Assembly: GCF_017114985.1 (NCBI RefSeq) | Contig: NZ_JABXKP010000049.1 | Coordinates: forward strand, 165,643 to 229,642 | DNA length: 64,000 nucleotides | Source: Nostoc sp. JL33 | GTDB lineage: Bacteria > Cyanobacteriota > Cyanobacteriia > Cyanobacteriales > Nostocaceae | Reading direction: 5' to 3' | In this document: in pieces, positions 53,206 to 63,300 of the stretch | Numbering within the stretch: position 1 is the first letter of the stretch | How the letters are laid out: each line of letters begins with the position of its first letter | Notes under the pieces: generated by a model | Database searches by the model: none | Told to the model about the DNA's origin: nothing | The model's input: the letters and a program-made list of their open reading frames with translations, nothing else | Program-made: the position numbers and the translations under genes

Positions 53206-54090
53206 TTAAGAAATCGGTTCATAAACCATTTGGGGAATTAACGCTTCGTCTTGTAATTGCCCAATACCTAAAAAGCGAGTCTCTTGATCATAAACTCGCA
53301 CTATTTCGGAAATATCGAAAGTTAGAGAAATTTGCTGACCTTGACACCATTTTTGAGCAGATGTTGCTGGTAAAGTCACAGATGACAAATGTTTCAAGGC
53401 TACATCAGGTACAAGAGGTTGAAATGTCTCGGCTTGCAGTTTAGTTTCTAAGTCTATCAAAGTAAGACTATCTGTTAAATCGAAACCACTGCTTTGGGTA
53501 CGGATCAAAGCTGCAAGAGTGCCACCAGTTTCTAAGATTGCGCCTAAGTCACGAGCGATCGCTCTAATATATGTACCAGAACCGCAGGCGATCGCAACAT
53601 CCAATTCCGGGAAATCTCCTTCTCTCCAGTCCAAAATATCTATCTGAAAAACTTCCACTGTTCGCACTGGAACTTCTACCGTTTTCCCTTGGCGTGCTAA
53701 GTCGTAGAGACGTTTACCATCCACTTGGATTGCACTGTAACTCGGTGGTATTTGCTCAATCTTGCCTTCAAATTGCGCCAGTGCAGTTTTCACTTCTGCT
53801 AAACTCAATCCAGCACAAGCTTGAGAAGTGATGATTTCACCTTGTAAATCATCGGTTGTAGTACGCACACCCAGGCGAATCGTAGCCTTGTAAGCTTTGT
53901 TTTCTGGCAGATATTGCAATAATCTTGTAGCTTTACCAAGTGCGATCGGTAACACCCCAGTAGCAGCTGGATCTAAAGTTCCTGCGTGTCCTACACGTTT
54001 GAGGCGCAACAATTTTCGCACCCGCGCCACACAGTCGTGGGAAGTCCAGTCGAATGGTTTGTTTAAGTTGAGAAAACCTTGAAATAACAC
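53206..54090 (-). CDS. truB: tRNA pseudouridine(55) synthase
   Basis: [58 protein letters not shown]. Confidence 0.96.
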   Translation of the reverse strand: MLFQGFLNLNKPFDWTSHDCVARVRKLLRLKRVGHAGTLDPAATGVLPIALGKATRLLQYLPENKAYKATIRLGVRTTTDDLQGEIITSQACAGLSLAEVKTALAQFEGKIEQIPPSYSAIQVDGKRLYDLARQGKTVEVPVRTVEVFQIDILDWREGDFPELDVAIACGSGTYIRAIARDLGAILETGGTLAALIRTQSSGFDLTDSLTLIDLETKLQAETFQPLVPDVALKHLSSVTLPATSAQKWCQGQQISLTFDISEIVRVYDQETRFLGIGQLQDEALIPQMVYEPIS

Positions 54091-54355
54091 AAAATCAATA
54101 GTTACAGCTTCTCAATTCTATAAAATACTCATTCATAATAATGCTCAAAACATTAATATTCAGCAGTTAATACTTGATAAAGCATTAATTTATACGCATT
54201 AACCAGGCTCAAGATATGCTCTCAGCGCCTTACGGAATAATACACAAAAAACGCAGATAATGCCGGGGATTTTCTGCAAATATCACGATGTCACTTATAA
54301 GTTTAAATACATAAAACTCTAAGAATAGAGAAATATCATCAAAAACTTAATATAG

Positions 54356-54572
54356 TAGGACTTACGCAAAATATCTCTGAAACTCTGATTTCCACCGTTC
54401 GCGCAGCGTCTCCCTTTGGGAGAAGTTCAGAGACGCTCGCGGACTCGCTACCGCTACGCTAACGGCGGAAGCCGCCGCTCCGACTTCTCTCCGTGTCCTC
54501 TGCGCCTGGAGCGGTAGCCTGCGGCAAGCCGCTCCGCGTCTACGTGATTCCGTAACTCGTGCGTAAGTCCTA
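54356..54572. mobile_element. MITE: 217 bp, 13-bp perfect TIRs, 5-bp TSD TATAG
   Basis: TATAG-TAGGACTTACGCA ... TGCGTAAGTCCTA-TATAG; no plausible transposase inside. Confidence 0.85.
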
Positions 54573-54639
54573 TATAGGTTTAGCATATATCTGAGATAGC
54601 TGTAACCTGTTGCCATTTGAAAAGTCTAATTTATTGCTA

Positions 54640-54765
54640 GCCGGGCGACTAGAAGTCGCGGCTATACAGTCAAAACCCACCTCCGTGGGTTAGAAAACCT
54701 TGATTTTGTATTAATTACTCCACGGAGGTGGACGAGAGTTTGTGTAGTAGCGAATTCTAATCGCC
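54640..54765. repeat. Imperfect inverted-repeat element with internal cccacctccgtggg hairpin
   Basis: gggcgactagaagtcgcggctatac versus reverse complement of gtagtagcgaattctaatcgcc. Confidence 0.5.
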
Positions 54766-54839
54766 CAATACTTTTCAAACATCCTCTAAGCTGGATATAA
54801 TCTGCTGAGATTTTTTACTCATAGAATTAACCTGACAAT

Positions 54840-56030
54840 ATGAACACAAATCTAACTCAGGAATTATCCAAACCGATACTAGAAAAAGTTGCCATTGTCG
54901 GTGCTGGCCCAGGTGGTTTGGCTGCTGCGATCGCACTTAGAAGCCAAGGGATAGATGTTCAAGTGTACGAAAAAGCACAAGAATTTCGTCCGGCTGGAAC
55001 TGGACTAGGGCTGGCTCCCAATGGCTTGAACTTTTTAGATGCGATTGCGCCGGGAATTGTCGAAACCCTGAAAAGTTCAGGATGCGAGGTTCACCACACA
55101 GTTTTAAAGAATATTCAGGGAGAAACAATCCGCACTAACGCAACCAAATACTTGGAGCAATACGGACAGCCATTGTTGACTATTTGGTGGTATCGTTTAC
55201 AGCAAGTCCTAGCGTCTAGATTACCATCTGATATCATTCACCTCAATCATCGCTGCATCGGCTTTGAGCAAGATGAAAACGGTGTGGAAATTCATTTTGA
55301 TGGTGAGAAATCGGTATATGCAGATTTGCTGATTGGGGCTGATGGCGTCAACTCTGTAATAAGAGAAACTTTATTTGGCGAGACTAAGCCTAATTATATC
55401 GGTAGTATGTGTTGGCGTGCCGTCATCAAGTATCACCACGAGCTATTTAGTGACTATCAACTAGTTTTTGTCAAAGGCAATAAACAGTTTATGTACATTC
55501 TCAATGTGGGCGGTGGCTATACCAGTTGGATTAGTCGTAAGTTGTCACCTGAGTACTCTCTTTCCCACAGTGCTGATCAAGTGAAGTCTCGTATTCTCGA
55601 TGAATTAGCCGACTGGGATGAATCATTTCGGGCGATGGTCGAAGCAACACCAGCCGAGCAAATTTGGGAAGGGCCGATTTGCGATCGCCCACCGTTAAAC
55701 CACTGGAGTCAAGGCAGAGTTACTCTCTTAGGCGATGCCGCCCATCCAATGGCACCTGCTATGGGACAGGGAGCCAATACCACTTTTGAAGATGCTTATG
55801 AACTGCAAGAGTGTTTTTCCCATTCAGCTAATCTCCAAGAAGCTTTAACTAGTTACGAACAGCGTCGCATTGAGCGCACAAAAATCATCCAAGCTCGTAG
55901 TGCTTTGGGTGAAATGCGTTACTACGATGACACATTCGCATCTCCTGGACAGACACAGCAACGGCAAATGACGCTCAATGAAGATTTTCATAAATGGTTG
56001 TATGATTACAAGCCATCTGTAACAAGTTAA
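54840..56030 (+). CDS. FAD-dependent aromatic-ring-type monooxygenase
   Basis: VAIVGAGPGGLAAAIALRSQGIDVQVYEKA; LIGADGVNSVIR; VTLLGDAAHPMAPAMGQGANTTFEDA. Confidence 0.93.
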   Translation: MNTNLTQELSKPILEKVAIVGAGPGGLAAAIALRSQGIDVQVYEKAQEFRPAGTGLGLAPNGLNFLDAIAPGIVETLKSSGCEVHHTVLKNIQGETIRTNATKYLEQYGQPLLTIWWYRLQQVLASRLPSDIIHLNHRCIGFEQDENGVEIHFDGEKSVYADLLIGADGVNSVIRETLFGETKPNYIGSMCWRAVIKYHHELFSDYQLVFVKGNKQFMYILNVGGGYTSWISRKLSPEYSLSHSADQVKSRILDELADWDESFRAMVEATPAEQIWEGPICDRPPLNHWSQGRVTLLGDAAHPMAPAMGQGANTTFEDAYELQECFSHSANLQEALTSYEQRRIERTKIIQARSALGEMRYYDDTFASPGQTQQRQMTLNEDFHKWLYDYKPSVTS

Positions 56031-56496
56031 ATCTTAGTGTTACAAATTGGATTGCGGAAGCCATTGCTACTTTTTTTCAAAATAGAAGCAAAAATCTGGG
56101 CAATTAGCTTAAAAACTTATAATAAGTCCTAATCTTATCGAGTAATTTGAGGATATCAAAAGTGGCTGTTTTTAGTCAAGTCCTCAAACATAACAAATTC
56201 GTGGAATAGTTGAGAATTATTCGCGCAAAATCAACACAACTTAATCAAAATGTTAATTTTTATAAGATAAGAAATTTATATTCTATATTTTGCAGGGTAT
56301 GCAGATAAATTATCGTTGTGTATCCGATATCCATCTTTTAAGAATACCCGTCCATAGTCCATTGTCTAGAATCACTTAGCTATATGTCTACTATGCCAAA
56401 TCTGAAATAGATCAGGCTATTGTTCGCTCTAGCTCAATAATTTAGGAAAAATCTATAAATTAATATTCCCCAGCAGAGCCAGGGAATAAGAGAATG

Positions 56497-57105
56497 CTAA
56501 CTCGCGGCTAAATTGCCCCAACCCACATAAGGTAATTTTGCAGCCGTTGCCCGAACTTGGTCAGCATTCGCCACCAACTGACCGCAAGCGTCCCAAGTTC
56601 CAGAAATAAATGTGCTTCTGGTACCTTCTTCGATCGCAACTGGGGCAGTGTAATCACCAATTTGCACTTGCAAGGTTTCCAAATTTACTGTCACGGCGGC
56701 TTGGGGATTGGCAGTGACTAACTCTTGCAGTTGTTTAACAGTAACAGCATCGGCTGTCAGACAAGGTATGCCCATTGCGACACAGTTACCGAAAAAGATT
56801 TCCGCGAAGCTTTCACCGATTAAAGCTTGGATTCCCCATTTTGCGATCGCTTGCGGTGCATGTTCCCGTGATGAACCACAGCCAAAATTCCTATTGACTA
56901 TTAAAAGATTCGCCCCTTGGTATTGGGGTTGGTCAAAGGGATGTTCACCTTTAAGTGCTGTCCGGTCGTCAATAAATGCGCCTTCGCCTAACCCATCAAA
57001 GGTAATGGCTTTCAAATATCGCGCGGGAATGATGCGATCGGTATCTATATCATTGCCCACTAAGGGTATACCGTGCCCTGAAACTGTTTTAACTTCACTC
57101 ACCAT
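56497..57105 (-). CDS. leuD: 3-isopropylmalate dehydratase small subunit
   Basis: [33 protein letters not shown]; start [10 protein letters not shown] preferred over ORF start 57207. Confidence 0.95.
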   Translation of the reverse strand: MVSEVKTVSGHGIPLVGNDIDTDRIIPARYLKAITFDGLGEGAFIDDRTALKGEHPFDQPQYQGANLLIVNRNFGCGSSREHAPQAIAKWGIQALIGESFAEIFFGNCVAMGIPCLTADAVTVKQLQELVTANPQAAVTVNLETLQVQIGDYTAPVAIEEGTRSTFISGTWDACGQLVANADQVRATAAKLPYVGWGNLAAS

Positions 57106-57216
57106 AAATTTTATAGAAAACGAACCGCGAAGGACGCATAGACACGAAGTGGCTTCCCGAAGGGTAGGACACAAAGAAAGAAAGTTTAAGAGAGTTTTCT
57201 CCGTCACAAGATGGGG

Positions 57217-58620
57217 TTACAGCAACTCCCGCACATCAGAAACTTCGCCTTTAATGGCAGCAGTGGCGACCATCGCCGGACTCATTAATAATGTTCGACC
57301 GGAAGAGGAACCCTGTCTTCCTTTAAAGTTGCGATTAGAAGAAGAGGCGCTGATTTGTCTTCCTTGTAGCTTATCCGGGTTCATGGCTAGACACATAGAA
57401 CATCCAGGTTCACGCCACTCAAATCCGGCTTCTTGAAAGATTTTATCCAGTCCTTCAGCTTCCGCCTCTTCCTTCACCCTTTCAGAACCAGGGACAACGA
57501 AGGCTTTGATTCCCTCAGCGACGTGGCGACCTTTGGCGATTTTCGCCGCTTCCCGCAAATCAGTAATCCTGCCGTTGGTGCAACTACCAATAAAGCAGAC
57601 ATCTATTTTAGTGCCCTTGATCGGTTGACCAGGATATAAATCCATGTAGCGATAAGCTTCTTCGGCAATAAATCGGTCTTCTTCAAGTAGTTCTTCTGGT
57701 TGAGGTACTGACTGGTTGACACCGATACCTTGACCGGGAGTAATTCCCCAGGTGACAGTAGGAGAAATTTCAGCCGCATCAAATATCACCACATCATCGT
57801 ACTGGGCATCAGCATCGCTCTTGATGGAATCCCACCAAGCCACTGCTTTATCCCAATCTGCACCAATGGGTGCAAAATCTCTGCCTTTGAGGTAATCGTA
57901 GGTGACTTGATCGGGATTGACGTAGCCGCATCTAGCACCGCCTTCGATCGCCATATTGCAGACAGTCATCCTCTCTTCCATATTCATTTGCTCAAAGGTC
58001 GTACCTGCAAATTCGTAGCCATAACCCACACCACCTTTCACGCCAAGGGTGCGGATGATATGCAGGATGACATCTTTGGCATAAACTCCTGGGTTGAGAG
58101 TACCGTTAACTTCAATTTTGCGGACTTTCAGTTTGGAGAGAGCCAGAGTTTGGGAAGCCAGAACATCCCGGACTTGACTAGTACCAATCCCAAATGCGAT
58201 CGCACCAAATGCCCCATGACTCGAAGTATGACTATCTCCACAAGCGATCGTCATTCCTGGCTGAGTCAGTCCAAGTTCGGGAGCGATGACATGAACTATA
58301 CCCTGACTGCCAGAACCGATATTGTAAAAAGTTATGTTATTTTCTTGACAGTTATGTTCGAGCGCCTGAATCATTTCCTCTGCCAAGCTATCGGCAAAGG
58401 GACGCGCCTGGTTTTCTGTGGGTACAATATGATCGACTGTGGCAACGGTACGCTCTGGAAACAGTACTTTTAAACTTCTCTCGCGTAACATCGCAAAGGC
58501 TTGGGGACTGGTGACTTCATGAATTAGGTGAAGCCCGATAAATAGTTGCGTCAGCCCTGAGGGAAGTGTACCAACGGTGTGTAAGTCCCAAACTTTATCA
58601 AACAGGGTACCTTTGCTCAT
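57217..58620 (-). CDS. leuC: 3-isopropylmalate dehydratase large subunit
   Basis: [58 protein letters not shown]. Confidence 0.97.
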   Translation of the reverse strand: MSKGTLFDKVWDLHTVGTLPSGLTQLFIGLHLIHEVTSPQAFAMLRERSLKVLFPERTVATVDHIVPTENQARPFADSLAEEMIQALEHNCQENNITFYNIGSGSQGIVHVIAPELGLTQPGMTIACGDSHTSSHGAFGAIAFGIGTSQVRDVLASQTLALSKLKVRKIEVNGTLNPGVYAKDVILHIIRTLGVKGGVGYGYEFAGTTFEQMNMEERMTVCNMAIEGGARCGYVNPDQVTYDYLKGRDFAPIGADWDKAVAWWDSIKSDADAQYDDVVIFDAAEISPTVTWGITPGQGIGVNQSVPQPEELLEEDRFIAEEAYRYMDLYPGQPIKGTKIDVCFIGSCTNGRITDLREAAKIAKGRHVAEGIKAFVVPGSERVKEEAEAEGLDKIFQEAGFEWREPGCSMCLAMNPDKLQGRQISASSSNRNFKGRQGSSSGRTLLMSPAMVATAAIKGEVSDVRELL

Positions 58621-58914
58621 ACGTCAATCAATATTTAAAGAGTCCGGACTTAAATAGTATCAAAAAAGAGTCTCGGTTTTTGCAGATAACTTAATATTAC
58701 TTACATCATAGCCCCCTCCTCGCTTGCTCTTAGGGGGTTGGGGGTGGGGTTCTTGTATCTCGCTCAAGGGACAACAGTCCTAAAACCATTAGCTGACCTT
58801 TGAGGCAGCAAGAGCGAAAATCATCCGAAATATTGAGATGCAAAAATGTAAATAACTTTATCCTTTTTAACAGGAATATCTAAGACAATACGAGATAATT
58901 GCACTACCAGCATT

Positions 58915-60267
58915 ATGCCCATAGATTTACGGGAATTTTATCAGGCTAGCGATCCCAGCAGAACTCTGTTTGTCAACAATAGCTCTGATGGCAAGTATTA
59001 TATAGATTTTTCCTCGGTACGAGGCGGGGATATTCTTGGCAAGCTGAAGCAGAAAATTACTTTTTTTAAGCCCAATGAACCCACTTGTACTTTATTTACT
59101 GGGCATATTGGTTGTGGAAAATCGACAGAACTATTACGGTTACAGGCAGAATTGGAAAAGTTAGGCTTCCACGTCGTCTATTTTGAGTCTAGTGAAGACC
59201 TGGAAATGACCGATGTCGATATTGCTGATGTGCTGCTAGCGATCGCTCGGCGGGTAAGTCAAAGTCTGGATAAAATTACCCTGGAGTCACCTAACAAGTT
59301 TAATGAGTTGCTCCAAGGTGCTTGGAAAGTTTTAAACTCCGAGGTGACGGGGGTAAAAGTTAAGGTTCCGAATGTCGGCGATTTTGGTGTCAGTTCTGAA
59401 AAAGAAAAATTGTCTTTGTCTGTGGGCATTGGTGAAATCACCGCGAAGATGAAAAATGACCCAACGCTGCGAGAAAAACTCAATCAGTATTTAGCACCAC
59501 AAAAAACCAAACTGCTGGAAGCGATTAATCAAGAATTATTGGAACCGGCGATCGCTAAACTCAAACAGCAGGGTAAAAATGGTTTAGTGGTAATTGTCGA
59601 TAATCTTGACCGCATAGATAATCGTGTCAAACCTTGGGGCCGTCCGCAGCAGGAATATTTATTTGTCGATCAGGGTGAGTGTTTGACGAAGCTGAATTGT
59701 CATCTAATCTACACCATGCCCTTGTCTTTGAAGTTTTCCAATGATTACGGAATGCTAACCCAGCGTTTCCCAGAAGATCCCAAGGTGTTACCAATGGTAC
59801 CTGTGCAATGGCCTGATGGCAGTGTTCATACAGAGGGAATGGCGCTGATGCAGCAGATGGTACTAGCTAGAGCTTTTCCTGACATGACACCAGAAGAGCG
59901 TTTAAATAAAGTTACGGAGATTTTTGATCGTGCTACTAGCCTAGAGCGGTTATGTAAAATGAGCGGTGGTCATGTGCGGGACGTGCTGAGGCTGCTGAAT
60001 ACCTGGATTATGGAAGAAATGAGTCTTCCCCTAACTCGTGAAACCTTAGAGCAAGTTATTCGTTCTCGTCGGAATGAAATAATGTTACCGATTTCTGAGG
60101 ATGAGTGGCAATTGTTACGTCATGTCAAAGAAAAGAAAAAGGTAAGTGATGACCAGGGATATCAAAAATTGATTCGCAGTCGGTTTGTCTTTGAATATCG
60201 CGATCGCGGCGAGTCTTGGTTTGATGTTAATCCCATTTTGGCTGAAGCCAGGGAGTTAGGTTTGTAG
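58915..60267 (+). CDS. P-loop ATPase, partner of downstream STAND protein
   Basis: TGHIGCGKSTELLRL Walker A; LVVIVDNLDRI Walker B; same strand 75 bp upstream of STAND gene. Confidence 0.82.
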   Translation: MPIDLREFYQASDPSRTLFVNNSSDGKYYIDFSSVRGGDILGKLKQKITFFKPNEPTCTLFTGHIGCGKSTELLRLQAELEKLGFHVVYFESSEDLEMTDVDIADVLLAIARRVSQSLDKITLESPNKFNELLQGAWKVLNSEVTGVKVKVPNVGDFGVSSEKEKLSLSVGIGEITAKMKNDPTLREKLNQYLAPQKTKLLEAINQELLEPAIAKLKQQGKNGLVVIVDNLDRIDNRVKPWGRPQQEYLFVDQGECLTKLNCHLIYTMPLSLKFSNDYGMLTQRFPEDPKVLPMVPVQWPDGSVHTEGMALMQQMVLARAFPDMTPEERLNKVTEIFDRATSLERLCKMSGGHVRDVLRLLNTWIMEEMSLPLTRETLEQVIRSRRNEIMLPISEDEWQLLRHVKEKKKVSDDQGYQKLIRSRFVFEYRDRGESWFDVNPILAEARELGL

Positions 60268-60323
60268 TAAGCACTTTAGTGCTTATTATTCCATATCTTT
60301 GAAAGCACTAAAGTGCTTACTAC
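60264..60323. repeat. REP-like inverted repeat (GTAGTAAGC...GCTTACTAC) between ATPase and STAND gene
   Basis: gtagtaagcactttagtgctt / aagcactaaagtgcttactac; related to 35708..35753. Confidence 0.75.
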
Positions 60324-60342
60324 GAACTAAACACATAAGCTT

Positions 60343-63300
60343 ATGAGTCCACAGCAATCACCAGAAGATGACCATGTAAACAACGATCGCTCTCTGAAAC
60401 AATTAGCTTGGGCGATCGAGTCCTCTGTGGGACAGTTTAAGCTGATTTTGGCACGCTGTAATTATGCTAGAGAGCGCGATCGCTTAATCTCCAGATTGCG
60501 TGAAATTTGTCAAGTCGAAATTCATGTCTTGGCGGTGCAGCACTCGAACAGGACTCTTTATACTGCGATTCAGTCAGAACTGGGCGAAGAAATACCAGCC
60601 TGTGTAATGGTTGTGGGTTTGGAATCAGTGCAGAATTTGTCTGTGATGTTAACTTCTGCTAATCAGGTGCGGGAAGAGTTTCGCAAGAATTTGCCTTTTC
60701 CCTTAGTGTTGTGGATTGACGATGAAATCTACAAGCAACTAATACAGCTTGCGCCAGATTTGGAAAGTTGGGCAACTACGAGAAATTTTGCTATATCAAC
60801 ACAAGAATTAATAGATTTTATCATCGAAACGGCTAATCAATGGTTTAGTAATAAATTCAATTTTAGCGCCGATGTATATATCAAACTGGAAGATGAGTTA
60901 GAAGCAACACAAAGATATTTACTTAAAAAGCCAGATGTTTATAATTTAGAAATTCAAGCTAGTTTAGAATCTTTATTAGGTTTTATCAAACAGATAAATA
61001 ATCAAAAAGATTCGGCGCTACAGCATTATCACAAAGCTTATAAGCTGTGGCAGCAAACTAATAATTTAGAATATCAGATAAAAATCCTCGGTGAGATTGC
61101 CTTTTGCTATTATCTGAAAGCTTTTAAACATCAAGATATCGATCATCCAGATTGGCAGACAACCTGGCGTTACGTTCAAGAGTATATAAATTTTATTAAC
61201 CAGTTTAAAAGTCCAGATTTAATTGCTAATGCACTAGTTAAATTTGGTGATATCTTGCGAGACTTGGAAAAGTGGGAAACTTTGCAGAGTCTTTCAAAAC
61301 AAGCTTTAGTAATCCATGAAACTAACAACCAGTTAAGGGAATTAGCCAAGGATTACGGTTTTTTAGCTGAGGTGGCTTTGGCTCATAATAACTGGGTGGA
61401 AGCAAATCAGTTAGTTAAGCAAGCCTTGGAGGTTTTTGCCGCGATTCCTAATCTGGAACCAGCGAATGTGTCAGGGGTTTTATTTGATATTCACGAAAAG
61501 GATTTCAAATCAAAAGACTTGAGCTTATATCAGTTTATTTTAGGCCGTTCTCAATACCATTTAGGTCAAATTCAACAGGCAACTCTCAGCTTAGAAACTG
61601 CTAGAGATGTGGGTAATCCCTTAGAAGATGTCAGGGTTTACTTGGATATTCTCAGGTTTTTGCAGCAGCTTTATTTTGAGCAGAAAGAATATCTCCAAGC
61701 ATATAACATCAAACAGCAACGGCGTTCCATTGAACAGCAATTTGGCTTGCGGGCTTTTATTGGTGCGGGTAGGTTAGAAGCTACAAAACAGGCATTTGTA
61801 GAGACATTGCGCTCAAACTCTTCTCAAGGAAATATTGCCCCAGAAATTGCTGCATCTGGTCGCCTATTGGATGTAGAACGTTTGATTGAACGCATGGGTC
61901 GCCCTGATTATAAGTTGATAGTAATTCATGGGCAATCGGGTGTAGGCAAAAGTTCCCTGGTGAATGCCGGACTGGTGCCAGCTTTAAAGAATAAAGCGAT
62001 CGGTATTCAAGATTATTTGCCGGTGGTAATGCGTGTTTACACCAACTGGGTGGAAGAGTTGGGGAAGCTTTTGGGAAGAGATGAGGGGGATGAGGGAGAT
62101 GAGGGGGATGAGGGAGAGTTAGAACTTCAAGCTTCGACCTCAGAACTGGGAACTTCGACCTTTGAACTCGGAACTTCAACCTCAGAACTCGGAACTTCGA
62201 CCTCAGAACTCGGAACTTCGACCTTTGAACTAGAACGTTCAGCCTCAGAACCTCAACCTTCGACCTCAGAACTCGGAACTTCGACCTTTGAACTCGGAAC
62301 TCCGACCTCAGAACTCGGAACTCCAACCTCAGAACCTCAAAATCCCCACTCCCTCCTCTCCCAACTCCGCAAAAACGAACAGCGCAACCTCCGCACGGTG
62401 TTAATTTTTGATCAATTTGAGGAATTTTTCTTTGTTTACACCGAACCAGCACAAAGGAAGCAATTCTTTGAGTTTTTGGGAGAGTGTCTGAATGTTCTAT
62501 CGGTGAAAGTTATCTTATCGCTGCGGGTGGATTACATTCATTACTTGCTGGAGTGCAATGATTTGTCCAGTCTCAAGATTATTGGCAATGATATTCTCAG
62601 TAATAATGTGCTTTACAAGTTGGGGAATTTCTCACCTGCTGATACGAAGTCAATTATTCAGCGTTTAACTGAAAATACTAGTTTTCATTTAGAACCTGCT
62701 TTAGTTGAACAACTGGTGCAGGATTTAGCCGGAGAATTGGGTGAAGTTCGCCCCATTGAGTTGCAGGTTGTGGGGGCGCAACTGCAAACGGAGAATATTA
62801 CAACTCTGGCAGAATATCGGCAGCGTGGTACTAAGTACGAATTGGTTAAGCGTTATTTGGATGAAGTTGTTAATGATTGCGGTGTTGAAAATCAGCAGGC
62901 AGCAAATATATTACTGTATTTGCTCACCGATGAAAAAGGAACTCGCCCTCTGAAGACTCGCGCTGAGTTGGAACGCGATTTGCTCCCGTACTTCTCGGAG
63001 ATCCCCCCAACCCCCCTTAAAAAGCAGGGCTTTATTCTTTCTATTCCCTTTTTAAGGGAGTCGCCGCAGGCGGGGGGATCAGAAGCTAGGGCGGAACAAG
63101 CTTCTAAAATCAGTAAATTAGATTTAGTGTTAGAAATTGTTGTCCAATCAGGCTTGGTGGTTTTGCTACCAGAAAACCCTTTTGACCGTTATCAACTGGT
63201 ACATGACTACATCGCCGCCTTTATCCGCCAGCAACAGGAACCGAAGTTAAAGCAGGTGATGGCGGAACTGCAAAAGGAACGAGAACAAAGAAAACTGAGT

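Noticed and set aside
54362-54616. 84-aa minus-strand ORF
   Set aside because: Lies within and runs past the MITE; GC-rich repeat translation, not a gene.
58700-58765. taGCCCCCTcc...AGGGGGttgggggtggggtt considered as G-quadruplex/regulatory
   Set aside because: Matches a common dispersed cyanobacterial palindromic repeat style; no specific regulatory link to leuC or the ATPase.
61781-62452. 223-aa minus-strand ORF with FRVLRSKFRVLRSE repeats
   Set aside because: Antisense shadow of the in-frame 21-bp repeat array inside the plus-strand STAND gene, which has clear NTPase motifs.
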